From: Ottowia sp. SB7-C50
GTDB lineage: Bacteria; Pseudomonadota; Gammaproteobacteria; Burkholderiales; Burkholderiaceae_C
Reading direction: 5' to 3'
NCBI RefSeq assembly: GCF_033110285.1
Contig: NZ_CP136995.1
Location: forward strand, 2,232,001 to 2,296,000
Length of the DNA stretch: 64,000 nucleotides
Shown piece after piece: positions 17,657 to 25,673 of the stretch. The notes beneath the pieces were generated by a model. That model worked only from the letters and a program-made list of their open reading frames with translations, had not been told where the DNA came from and searched no databases. Each line of letters begins with the position of its first letter. The stretch's first letter is position 1. The translations under genes were made by a program, and so were the position numbers.

Positions 17657-19403
17657 TCAGGCCTTGGCCTTGACGTAGCGCCCCGGCGCCGGTTCGGTCG
17701 GCTGGTAGTCGGGCGCGCGGCCATAGGCCTTGGGCGCGGCGACCTGCTTGCCGGCGTGGCTTTTGAGCCAGTCGGCCCAGTCCTGCCACCACGAGCCGGG
17801 GGTTTCCTTGGCGCCGGCGATCCAGTCGTTGACGTCTTCGGGGAACTTGCCGTCGTTGCGCACCCAGTGGCTGCGCTTGCCGGCAGCCGGGGGGGTTGAT
17901 GACGCCGGCGATGTGGCCGGACGCGCCCATCATGAAGCGCTTCTTGCCCGGCAGCACCTGCGTGGTGGCGTAGGCGCCGCCAATCGGCACGATGTGGTCT
18001 TCGCGCGAGCCGTAGATGTAGAACGGCATGTCGAGCTTGCGCAGGTCGATCTTCTCGCCGCAGACGGTGGCGGTGCCGGGCTTGATCAGGTTGTTTTCGA
18101 GGTACGTGTTGCGCAGGTACCAGGCGTAGAACGGCCCCGGCAGGTTGGTGGAGTCGCTGTTCCAGTACAGCAGGTCGAAAGGCGGCGGCGTTTCGCCCTT
18201 GAGGTAGTTGCCGACGACGTAGTTCCACACCAGGTCGTTGGGGCGCAGGAAGCTGAAGGTGCTGGCCAGGTCCTGGCCTTTCAGCATGCCGCCCGATCCC
18301 ATCTGCATCTCGCGGAACTTGACCATGCCCTCGTCGATGAAGACGTCGAGGATGCCGGTGTCGGTGAAGTCGATCAACGTGGTCAGCAGCGTGACGGACG
18401 ACACCGGCTTCTTGCCGCGCGCGGCCAGCACGGCCAGCGCGGTGGTGAGGATGGTGCCGCCGACGCAGAAGCCCAGCGCGTTGATCTGCTTGGCGCCGGT
18501 GACGTCCTGCACGCGGCGGATGGCCTCGATGGCGGCGTGCTCGATGTAGTCGTCCCAGGTCTTTTTCTCCATCGACGCATCGGGGTTGCGCCAGCTGACG
18601 ACGAAGGTGCGGTGGCCCTGGCTGGTGGCGTAGCGGATGAAGGAGTTGTCCGGCTGCAGGTCGAGGATGTAGAACTTGTTGATGCACGGCGGCACCAGCA
18701 GGAAGGGCTTTTCGTGCACCTTGGCGGTGAGCGGCTTGTATTCGATGAGCTGGAAAAACTCGTTTTCGAACACCACCGCGCCTTCGGTCGTGGCGACGTT
18801 CTTGCCGACTTCGAACAGGCTTTCGTCGGTCATCGACATGTGGCCCTGCTTCATGTCCTGCAGCATGTTGGCCAGGCCCTTGGCCAGGCTGGCGCCGTGC
18901 GTGTCAATGGCTTTCTGCTGCGCTTCGGCGTTGAAGGCCAGGAAGTTGCTGGGCGCGGCCGCGGCCATCCACTGCTCGACGGCGAAGCGCACGCGGTTCT
19001 TGGTCTTGGCGTCGCCTTCGACGGCCTCGGCCATGGCCATCAGCGTGCGGGCGTTCAGCAGGTAGACGGCGGCCGAGAACGACGCCAGCGGGTTATGCGC
19101 CCAGGCTTCGTTCTTGAAGCGGCGGTCTTTCAGCTGGGGGTTGGCCTGAAGGCTCTGGTTCCACAGCTCGGTGGCTTCCTTGATGTAGTCCTGCTGCAGC
19201 TGCACCAGCTTGTCGGGTGCGAAGGAAATGCGCGGTATTTCCAGCGCCGGAAGGCCCTGCGCGCCGGCGCCCAGGTCCATGTTCTGGAACTGCTGGAACG
19301 CCTTCATCCAGGTGTCCGCAAAGCCCTGTCCGAGGGGGTTGCCGGTCATTGACTGGGGGAAGCTGCTGGCCATTTCCTGCCACAGCGTGCTTGCCTGCTT
19401 CAT
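17657..19403 (-). pseudogene. phaC: Class I poly(3-hydroxyalkanoate) synthase, frame broken at a G7/C7 run
   Basis: PhaC polymerises (R)-3-hydroxyacyl-CoA into PHA at the granule surface. It starts at the ATG at 19403 behind AAGGAG. The N-terminal PhaC_N domain is complete, and the alpha/beta-hydrolase core carries the lipase-like box GFCVGG (Cys313), D469 (SREDH) and H497 (SGHIAGVINPP). At 17889-17895 a run of seven Gs (Cs in the gene) shifts the frame. With six, the protein continues NPPAAGKRSHWVRNDGKFPE to the stop at 17657, giving 581 residues, the normal class I length. As written the product loses about 75 residues and gains an unrelated tail to 17631. Because several other genes here break at G/C runs, a sequence error is more likely than a true pseudogene. 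Confidence 0.92.
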
Positions 19404-19531
19404 GCTGTCTCCTTGATTTGTCTTGCCCGCGGCCAGAGCTGGCGGGTGCCCGCCCACAGTATGGCGCAGGCGAGTGACGCCGGTCTGACACGCCGCCAAT
19501 ATACGCTGACTTGGCGGCCCGGCGGTGCCCT

Positions 19532-20347
19532 TCAGGCCAGCCAGATGCACGCGGCCATGCGGCCGGTGCCCCCGTGCGCGACCTGGTCGCGGCGGTACGA
19601 GAAGTAGCGCGCCGGCTGGCGCACGGTGCACCAGTCGTCGCTGCCGTCGTTGCCGAACACGCGCGTCACGCCCCCGGCCGCCAGCCGTCGCCGCGCCAGT
19701 GCGGGCAGGTCGGCCAGGTACTTGCCGCCCGGCTGCGGGGCGAAGCAGCCCGCCGCACCGCCGTCGGCGTCGACAAAGGCGGCCCGCACCTCCGGCCCGA
19801 CCTCGAACGCCCGCGGGCCGATGCACGGGCCGAGCCAGGCGATCAGCTCGTTTGCTTCTGTTTTGATAGCTAACTGCGCCCTGCCAGCCTGCGCACAGGC
19901 CTCAAACGATGCCAAAGCCTGCTCCAGCACGCCGCCCGCCAGTCCACGCCAGCCGGCGTGCGCCGCGGCCACGGCGCGGCCGGCGGTGTCGGTGATCAGC
20001 ACCGGCAGGCAGTCGGCCACCATCACGGTGCAGGCCAGCCCCGGCGCGGTGCTGACGGCGGCGTCGGCGGTGGCGCCGTCGGGCACGCCGGGTGCCAGCA
20101 CCAGCACGTCATGCCCGTGCACCTGGCTCATGAAGACCGGGCGCGCGCCCAGGGCCGCCGCCAGCCGCGCGCGGTTGGCGGCCACCGCGGCGGGGGCGTC
20201 GCCTACGTGATCGCCCAGGTTGAACCAGTCGCGCGGCGGCGCCGAAGCGCCGTCGTCCGCGCTGGCGCCGCGGGTGGTGAACAGCGCCCGCACCCGCGGT
20301 GGCGCGGGCCAGTCGGGTTGCAGCCAGCCAGACGCGGCGGTGTTCAC
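19532..20347 (-). CDS. pgeF: Multicopper polyphenol oxidase / purine nucleoside phosphorylase family (YfiH/PgeF)
   Basis: This is a 271-residue laccase-domain protein of the YfiH/PgeF family. E. coli PgeF removes L-Ser mis-incorporated into muropeptides; relatives act as purine nucleoside phosphorylases. Conserved blocks are SQVHGHDVLVL, VMVADCLPVLI, AAAHAGWRGLAGGV and WLGPCIGPRAFEVG, carrying the zinc-binding His/Cys/His. The start is GTG at 20347, overlapping the maiA TGA (GTGA). Between ALASFEAC and ELIAWLG the coding sequence contains an in-frame copy of the dispersed intergenic repeat (19860-19905), giving the extra residues AQAGRAQLAIKTEAN. Confidence 0.9.
   Translation of the reverse strand: MNTAASGWLQPDWPAPPRVRALFTTRGASADDGASAPPRDWFNLGDHVGDAPAAVAANRARLAAALGARPVFMSQVHGHDVLVLAPGVPDGATADAAVSTAPGLACTVMVADCLPVLITDTAGRAVAAAHAGWRGLAGGVLEQALASFEACAQAGRAQLAIKTEANELIAWLGPCIGPRAFEVGPEVRAAFVDADGGAAGCFAPQPGGKYLADLPALARRRLAAGGVTRVFGNDGSDDWCTVRQPARYFSYRRDQVAHGGTGRMAACIWLA
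19860..19905. repeat. Dispersed repeat copy lying inside pgeF
   Basis: TTTTGATAGCTAACTGCGCC is followed by CTGCCAGCCTGCGCAC. It is read through in frame by pgeF on the minus strand, in a surface-type loop before ELIAWLGPC. It is the one clear copy lying wholly within an open gene. Confidence 0.65.
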
Positions 20348-20979
20348 TCGGCGTCCGGGCACGCGGCGGGCGCGGCTTTCTGAAACGCGTCGAGCTTCAT
20401 GCACGCGTCGAACGCCGCCATGGTGCGCGGCAGGCCGCTCAGGTCGCAGTCGAAGCGCTGGGCGTTGAAGATCTGCGGCACCAGGCAGCAGTCGGCCAGC
20501 GTGGGCGTGTCGCCATGGCTGTAGGTGCCGAGCTGCTCGGCCAGGCGCGCCTCGTACGACAGCAGGCCCAGGCGCACCCAATGCTTGTACCAGGTGTTCT
20601 TGGCGTCGTCGCTGGCCTTCAGGTCGTGCACCAGGTACTTCAGCACGCGCAGGTTGTTCAGCGGGTGGATTTCGCACGCCACGATCTGGGCCAGCGCGCG
20701 CACGCGCGCACGGCCGACGGCGTCGCCCGGCACCAGCGCGGGCTGGGGGTGCGTTTCGTCCAGGTATTCGATGATCGCCATCGACTGCGTGAGGCGGCGG
20801 CCGTCGTCCAGCTCCAGCACCGGTACCAGGCCTTCGGCGGTGACGGCGGCGAAGTCGGGCTGCTTTTGCTCGCCCTTGGCGAGGTGGACCGGCACGTAGT
20901 CATAGGCCAGCCCTTTCAGTTGCAGGGCGATGCGGACCCGAAAGGACGCTGAGGAGCGGAAATAGTTGTAGAGCTTCAT
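20344..20979 (-). CDS. maiA: Maleylacetoacetate isomerase (zeta-class GST)
   Basis: The 211-residue glutathione-dependent enzyme isomerises maleylacetoacetate (or maleylpyruvate) in tyrosine/gentisate breakdown. The zeta-class signature SSASFRVRIAL follows MKLYNYFR. The C-terminal domain has CEIHPLNNLRVLKYL and DCCLVPQIFNAQRFDCDL. The ATG at 20979 is preferred over the short upstream extension. No other homogentisate genes are near. The pgeF start overlaps its stop. Confidence 0.93.
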   Translation of the reverse strand: MKLYNYFRSSASFRVRIALQLKGLAYDYVPVHLAKGEQKQPDFAAVTAEGLVPVLELDDGRRLTQSMAIIEYLDETHPQPALVPGDAVGRARVRALAQIVACEIHPLNNLRVLKYLVHDLKASDDAKNTWYKHWVRLGLLSYEARLAEQLGTYSHGDTPTLADCCLVPQIFNAQRFDCDLSGLPRTMAAFDACMKLDAFQKAAPAACPDAE

Positions 20980-21073
20980 GCAACAACTATAGCCCGGCCT
21001 CACGCGGGCGAGGTCCGCCCGCGGTGGCCCGGCTGGCCACTGGCGGTGTCACGGCGGGCGATCTGCCATCGCA

Positions 21074-21109
21074 CAAAAAAAGCGCGCGGCGGTCGGAACC
21101 GCCGCGCGC
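21074..21109 (-). terminator. Rho-independent terminator after the OmpA-like lipoprotein gene
   Basis: A 12-bp GC stem (21082-21093 with 21098-21109) closes on a CGGA loop (written on the plus strand). The A-run at 21074-21081 yields a U7-8 tract in minus-strand RNA. Confidence 0.9.
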
Positions 21110-21142
21110 CTGCTGTCAGCGCATGCTGTGGTGGGCTGGCGC

Positions 21143-21847
21143 TTAGCGCGCGGGGGCGCGCACCGGCGTGCCGTACGGCGCGGGCGCCGCAGCCACCTGC
21201 GCGCGCTCGGACAGGAAGATCTCCACACGGCGGTTCTGCGCGCGGCCGGCATCGGTCGCGTTGCTGGCCACCGGCTCGCGCGAGCCGCGGCCTTCGGTGC
21301 GGATGATGCGCGAATCGGCGCCGCGCGACACCAGGTAGTCGCGCACGCTGTTGGCGCGCTGCTGCGACAGCGGGTTGTTGATGGCGTCGGTGCCGGTCGA
21401 ATCGGCGTGGCCGACCACCAGCACTTCAGTGCCCGGCTGCTGGCCCAGGCCCTGGGCGAACTGGTCCAGGATCGGGCGCAGGCGCGGCTGCAGGTCGGCG
21501 CGGCCGGTTTCGAAGGAAATGTCGTTGGGGATGTGCAGCTTCAGCTGGTTGTCCGGCGTCTGCGTGACCTGCACGCCGGTGCCGGCGGTGGCGGTCTGCA
21601 TCTGCTGGCGCTTGTTTTCCATGTACTTCGACCAGGCGTAGCCGCCGGCCGCGCCCGCTGCGGCGCCAATGGCGGCGCCCTTGCCGTCGCCGATCAGCCC
21701 GCCAGCAACGGCACCGATGCCAGCGCCGATGCCCGTGTTGCGCTGGGTTTCGGTCATGTTGGCGCAACCGGCCAGCATGATGGCGGCCGAAGTGGCGGCC
21801 AGCACCAGGCCGCGGCCGGTCGACGTGATCTTGTTCGTTGAAGTCAT
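21143..21847 (-). CDS. OmpA-family lipoprotein with glycine zipper
   Basis: The 234-residue protein has signal peptide GRGLVLAATSAAIMLAGCA with lipobox LAGC. A glycine zipper (GIGAGIGAVAGGLIGDGKGAAIGAAAG) and a C-terminal OmpA/MotB domain follow. The peptidoglycan-binding part reads VVGHADSTGTDAINNPLSQQRANSVRDYL ... EGRGSREPVASNATDAGRAQNRRVEIFL, with the Asp and Arg that bind diaminopimelate. The likely role is an outer-membrane lipoprotein tethering the envelope to the wall. The ATG at 21847 fits the signal peptide. The gene is monocistronic. Confidence 0.92.
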   Translation of the reverse strand: MTSTNKITSTGRGLVLAATSAAIMLAGCANMTETQRNTGIGAGIGAVAGGLIGDGKGAAIGAAAGAAGGYAWSKYMENKRQQMQTATAGTGVQVTQTPDNQLKLHIPNDISFETGRADLQPRLRPILDQFAQGLGQQPGTEVLVVGHADSTGTDAINNPLSQQRANSVRDYLVSRGADSRIIRTEGRGSREPVASNATDAGRAQNRRVEIFLSERAQVAAAPAPYGTPVRAPAR

Positions 21848-21983
21848 GGCAAATCCTTTCATTCGTTCTGTGGGTTCGGCCGCATGGGGCCACCAAGGCA
21901 GCGGCGGACTATTCCACACGTCGCGCCATGGATTTAACGAGTGAGCCCCCTGCCCCGCTGTAGGACAGGGCCGCATGCACCGG

Positions 21984-22484
21984 TCAGGTGGCCGACGAAC
22001 GCGGGTGATTCGTGATCAATTTATCAAGCAGCGCCGTCAGCTGTTGCTGTTCGGCGTCGGTCAGCGGCTCCAGGATGCGCTGCTGCGCCAGCGCGACCAC
22101 CGGCCCCATGGCGGCGGCAGCACGCTCGCCTTCCTCCGTCAACCAGAGCAGCTTGCGCCGGCGGTCGGCCTCGGCCGGGCGACGGTGCACCCAGCCCTTG
22201 CGCTCCAGCCGGCCAATGACCGAACCGATCGTCGCGGCGTCGAAGGCCACGCGCTGCGCCAGCGTGATCTGGTCGATGGCGGGCTGGTCAAGCAAGGCGT
22301 TGAGGATGGCAAACTGCACCGGCGTCACCGCGTGCGCGCCCGCCACGTCGGAAAACACGGCCACCGCGATCTGGTGCGCGCGCCGGATCAGGTGCCCCGG
22401 CGCCTGCTGGAAATGGAACGCGTCCGGCTGCGGGCCGGCGGCAGCGGGCGCCGGGTCGCAGGTGGGCGGCAGTTCGTCAGGCAT
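21984..22484 (-). CDS. MarR-family transcriptional regulator
   Basis: This 166-residue protein has a MarR-type winged helix. Residues about 50-130 include VTPVQFAILNALLDQPAIDQITLA, the recognition helix DAATIGSVIGRLERKGWVHR and the wing RPAEADRRRKLLWLTEEGE. Its effector is unknown; relatives control hydroxybenzoate or antibiotic stress genes. The start at 22484 lies beside a 162-bp palindromic element (22518-22679), beyond which a NUDIX gene is transcribed divergently. The C-terminus ends in Pro-Arg-Ser-Ser-Ala-Thr with no further domain. Confidence 0.9.
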   Translation of the reverse strand: MPDELPPTCDPAPAAAGPQPDAFHFQQAPGHLIRRAHQIAVAVFSDVAGAHAVTPVQFAILNALLDQPAIDQITLAQRVAFDAATIGSVIGRLERKGWVHRRPAEADRRRKLLWLTEEGERAAAAMGPVVALAQQRILEPLTDAEQQQLTALLDKLITNHPRSSAT

Positions 22485-22517
22485 GGCGGCGAGTGTAGTG
22501 GCCGCGCCTGCCACCAA

Positions 22518-22679
22518 GGCGACGCTGAATGAGTCGCCGCGGAGGCTGACGCTGTGGTTTGGGACAGGCTGCCAGACGCAAACCGCAGCCATAGCGTGGG
22601 CTATGGCGAGGATTTGCAACGCTGTAGACCGCCCAAACCCACACATGCCAGCGCCACGAGAGGCTGGTTCAGCGTTGCC
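22518..22679. repeat. 162-bp imperfect palindrome (MITE- or cruciform-like element)
   Basis: The outer arms GGCGACGCTGAA (22518-22529) and TTCAGCGTTGCC match with one mismatch. Further in, TGTGGTTTGGG pairs with CCCAAACCCACA and GCAAA with TTTGC. The centre is CCATAGC-GTG-GGCTATGG. Nearly the whole gap between marR and the NUDIX gene is therefore one nested hairpin. No open frame is inside. It is a candidate non-autonomous mobile element. Confidence 0.75.
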
Positions 22680-22695
22680 ATAAACTGCCGCCCAC

Positions 22696-23244
22696 ATGCA
22701 ACGCGACCTGATCAAGCACTGCCGCCAGTGCGGCTCCAGCGTGCACCACCGTGTGCCCGACGATGGCGACACGCGCGAGCGCGCCATCTGCCCCGCCTGC
22801 GGCACCATCCACTACGTGAACCCGTTGCTGGTGGTGGGCACCGTGCCCTACCTGGGCGACCAGGTGCTGCTGTGCAAGCGCGCCATCGAGCCGCGGCACG
22901 GCAAGTGGACGTTGCCGGCCGGCTTCATGGAAATGGGCGAAACCATGCAGCAGGGCGCCGCGCGCGAGACCGCCGAAGAAGCCGGCGCCGAGGTCACGAT
23001 GGGCCCGCTGTTCAGCACCCTGAGCGTGCCGCGCGTGGGCCAGGTGCATGTGTTCTACCTGGCGCCGATGAAGCACGGGCGCTGCGTTGGCTTTGGCCAT
23101 GAAACGCAGGAAGTGCGCCTGTTCACCGAATCCGACATCCCCTGGGCCGAGATCGCCTTCACCACCGTGCGGCGCACGCTGGAATGCTTCTTCGAAGATC
23201 GCCGGCAAGGTCGCTTCGGCATGCATGACGTGGACATCGCATGA
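22696..23244 (+). CDS. NUDIX hydrolase with N-terminal zinc ribbon
   Basis: The protein has 182 residues. Cys9, Cys12, Cys32 and Cys35 form a zinc ribbon as in NudC/YjaD-like proteins. The complete Nudix box lies at about 76-98 (GFMEMGETMQQGAARETAEEAG). The substrate may be NADH or a capped nucleotide by analogy with NudC, but the protein is shorter and lacks the NudC SQPWPFPxS signature, so it is left generic. The gene is followed after 16 nt by aat. Confidence 0.88.
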   Translation: MQRDLIKHCRQCGSSVHHRVPDDGDTRERAICPACGTIHYVNPLLVVGTVPYLGDQVLLCKRAIEPRHGKWTLPAGFMEMGETMQQGAARETAEEAGAEVTMGPLFSTLSVPRVGQVHVFYLAPMKHGRCVGFGHETQEVRLFTESDIPWAEIAFTTVRRTLECFFEDRRQGRFGMHDVDIA

Positions 23245-23260
23245 CGTGGCAGCGCCGGGC

Positions 23261-24028
23261 ATGAGCGAGCGCGTGGCACTGCCGCTGCTGCGGCCGGGCG
23301 ACCCTTTTCCGCCGCTGGCGGGCGCCCTGCCCCTGCATTCGGCCGCGCCGGGCTTGCTGGCCGTGGGCGGGGTGCTGGACGTGCCGACGCTGGTCGCGGC
23401 GTACTCGTCCACCATCTTCCCGTGGTTCAGCGAGGGCGAGCCCATCCTGTGGTGGAGCCCCGACCCGCGCATGGTGCTGCCCGTGGCGCACTACCGGCTG
23501 CACCGGTCGCTGCGCAAGGTGATCCAGCGGTTCCGCGACGACCCGGCCTGCGAAGTGCGCGTGGACACGGCGTTCGCCGACGTCATCGCCGCCTGCGCCG
23601 GCGCCAACCGGCCGGGGCAGTCCGGCACCTGGATCGGCCCGGACATGCGCGCCGCGTACGCAAGGTTGCACGAAGCGGGCCACGCGCACAGCGTCGAGAC
23701 ATGGGTACGCGGCGAACTGGTTGCGGGGCTGTATTGCGTGTCCGTCGGGCGCGCGGTGTTCGGTGAATCGATGTTCACGCGCGTGGCCGATGGTTCCAAG
23801 ATCGCCCTGTCGGCGCTGGTGGCGCTGTGCCGCGCGCAGGGCGTCGCCTTGATCGACTGCCAGCAGAACACCCGCCACCTGGCCTTCATGGGCGCCGGCG
23901 AGATGCCGCGCGCCGAATTTGCCGCGCACGTGGCCTGGCTGGCCGCCGAGCCGCCCATCGACTGGCATTTCCAGCCCGTATACTGGAACGAACTCCTGCC
24001 CTCTTCGCCCCTGAACGACGACCAGTGA
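23261..24028 (+). CDS. aat: Leucyl/phenylalanyl-tRNA--protein transferase
   Basis: This 255-residue enzyme transfers Leu or Phe from tRNA to proteins with N-terminal Lys or Arg, marking them for ClpSAP. Family blocks are [69 protein letters not shown] and [17 protein letters not shown]. The ATG at 23261 fits the family N-terminus. Its TGA overlaps the GTG of bpt, so the two N-degron transferases are translationally coupled. Confidence 0.96.
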   Translation: MSERVALPLLRPGDPFPPLAGALPLHSAAPGLLAVGGVLDVPTLVAAYSSTIFPWFSEGEPILWWSPDPRMVLPVAHYRLHRSLRKVIQRFRDDPACEVRVDTAFADVIAACAGANRPGQSGTWIGPDMRAAYARLHEAGHAHSVETWVRGELVAGLYCVSVGRAVFGESMFTRVADGSKIALSALVALCRAQGVALIDCQQNTRHLAFMGAGEMPRAEFAAHVAWLAAEPPIDWHFQPVYWNELLPSSPLNDDQ

Positions 24029-24762
24029 CGCACCTCAAGGATCTTCCGCTCCAGGCGCTGCAGTTCTACGCCACGGCGCCCTATCCTTGCAGCTATCTGC
24101 CGGACCGCCAGGCCCGCTCACAGGTGGCCACGCCCAGCCACCTGATCCACAGCGATGCCTATTCGGGCCTGGTGCAGAACGGCTTTCGCCGCAGCGGCAT
24201 GTTCACCTACCGGCCCTATTGCGACGGCTGCCACGCCTGCGTGCCGGTGCGCGTGCTGGCACAGCAGTTTCAGCCTTCGCGCAGCCAGCGCCGCGCGCGT
24301 GCGCTGCACGCCGATTTGCAGGTGCGCGTGCTGCGCCTGGGCTACGTGCCCGACCATTACCAGCTGTACCTGCGCTACCAGTCGGGTCGCCACACCGGCG
24401 GCGGCATGGACCACGACAGCATCGACCAGTACACGCAATTTCTGCTGCAGAGCAACGTCAATTCGCGCCTGGTCGAATTCCGCGAACCGGCCGAAGGCGA
24501 TGCACTCGGCGCGCTGCGCATGGTGTCCATCGTGGACGTGCTGAACGACGGCCTGTCCGCCGTCTACACCTTCTACGAACCCGACGCGCGCGCCAGCTAC
24601 GGCACCTACAGCATCCTGTGGCAGATCGAGCAGGCGCGCGCCCTGGGCCTGCCCTACGTCTACCTGGGCTACTGGATCGAGGGCAGTGCCAAGATGGCGT
24701 ACAAGGCCCGCTTCCGCCCGCTGGAGCGCCTTCAGCACGGGCAATGGCAGCAGCAGGCATGA
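24025..24762 (+). CDS. bpt: Aspartate/glutamate leucyltransferase (Bpt/Ate1-like)
   Basis: The 245-residue protein conjugates Leu to proteins with N-terminal Asp or Glu. The N-terminal region has the Cys cluster [13 protein letters not shown] and [13 protein letters not shown]. The GNAT-like C-terminus includes [24 protein letters not shown] and [20 protein letters not shown]. The start is GTG at 24025, inside the aat stop (GTGA). The aat-bpt pair gives the cell leucylation of both basic and acidic N-termini. Confidence 0.95.
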   Translation: MTHLKDLPLQALQFYATAPYPCSYLPDRQARSQVATPSHLIHSDAYSGLVQNGFRRSGMFTYRPYCDGCHACVPVRVLAQQFQPSRSQRRARALHADLQVRVLRLGYVPDHYQLYLRYQSGRHTGGGMDHDSIDQYTQFLLQSNVNSRLVEFREPAEGDALGALRMVSIVDVLNDGLSAVYTFYEPDARASYGTYSILWQIEQARALGLPYVYLGYWIEGSAKMAYKARFRPLERLQHGQWQQQA

Positions 24763-24807
24763 GCCCGCCGGACTGCCGCGCGCCCCGATTCACCGCAGGC
24801 CACCGAC

Positions 24808-25590
24808 ATGCGCCGCCCCAATCCTGACGCCCACCAGACGCCGACCATCCAGGTCATCGAGCGCATGTTCGCGCTGATCGACGTGCTGGCCACGCGCGAA
24901 GATTCGATGACGCTGAAGGAAATCAGCGAGCAGACGGGCCTGCATCCGTCCACCACGCACCGCATCCTGAACGACCTGACCATCGGCCGCTTCGTCGACC
25001 GGCCCGAGGCCGGCTGCTACCGCCTGGGCATGCGCCTGCTGGAGCTGGGCAACCTGGTCAAGGCGCGCCTGTCGGTGCGCGACGCGGCGCTGGTGCCGAT
25101 GCGCGAATTGCACCGCCTGATCCAGCAACCGGTCAACCTGAGCGTGCGGCAAGGCGACGAGATCGTCTACATCGAACGCGCCTACAGCGAACGCTCGGGC
25201 ATGCAGGTGGTGCGCGCCATCGGCGGCCGCGCGCCGCTGCACCTGACGTCGACCGGCAAGCTGTTTCTGGCCGCCGACGACCTGCAGCGCGTGCGCGCCT
25301 ACGCCATGCGCACCGGGCTGGCCGGCCAGACCCGCAACAGCATCACGCAACTGCCGCAGCTGGAGCGCGAACTGATCGCTGCCCGCCAGTCCGGCGTGGC
25401 GCACGACAACGAAGAGCTGGAAATGGGCGTGCGCTGCATGGCCGCCGGCATCTACGACGACCAGGGAAAGCTGGTGGCGGGGCTGTCGATTTCAGCGCCG
25501 GCCGACCGGCTGGACGACACCTGGCTGCCCAAGCTCCAGCAGACGGCGCAACAGATTTCTGCCGAACTGGGACACGACGGACAGATCTGA
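24808..25590 (+). CDS. IclR-family transcriptional regulator
   Basis: The 260-residue protein has a winged helix at about residues 14-75 (TIQVIERMFALIDVLA ... LKEISEQTGLHPSTTHRILNDL). An IclR effector domain follows (INLSVRQGDEIVYIERA-like strand, LHLTSTGKLFLA, GVAHDNEELEMGVRCMAAGIYD). Members sense small organic acids. There is no neighbouring catabolic operon to suggest the ligand. The ATG at 24808 lies 46 nt after bpt, so it may be transcribed with it. No operator could be recognised upstream. Confidence 0.93.
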   Translation: MRRPNPDAHQTPTIQVIERMFALIDVLATREDSMTLKEISEQTGLHPSTTHRILNDLTIGRFVDRPEAGCYRLGMRLLELGNLVKARLSVRDAALVPMRELHRLIQQPVNLSVRQGDEIVYIERAYSERSGMQVVRAIGGRAPLHLTSTGKLFLAADDLQRVRAYAMRTGLAGQTRNSITQLPQLERELIAARQSGVAHDNEELEMGVRCMAAGIYDDQGKLVAGLSISAPADRLDDTWLPKLQQTAQQISAELGHDGQI

Positions 25591-25673
25591 GGGCGGGGCG
25601 CCCTCTTCAGCGCCCGTCGACAGCGACCGGATTGCTACTTAAAACGTAGCTTGATCGCCAGTACCCGCGCGCG

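Noticed and set aside
17889..17895. Programmed frameshift in phaC
   Set aside because: PhaC has no known recoding, there is no slippery heptamer with downstream structure that I can defend, and similar breaks occur in unrelated genes of the window.
17730..19352. 540-codon plus-strand open frame opposite phaC
   Set aside because: Shadow of the phaC codon pattern on the other strand; no ribosome site or domain.
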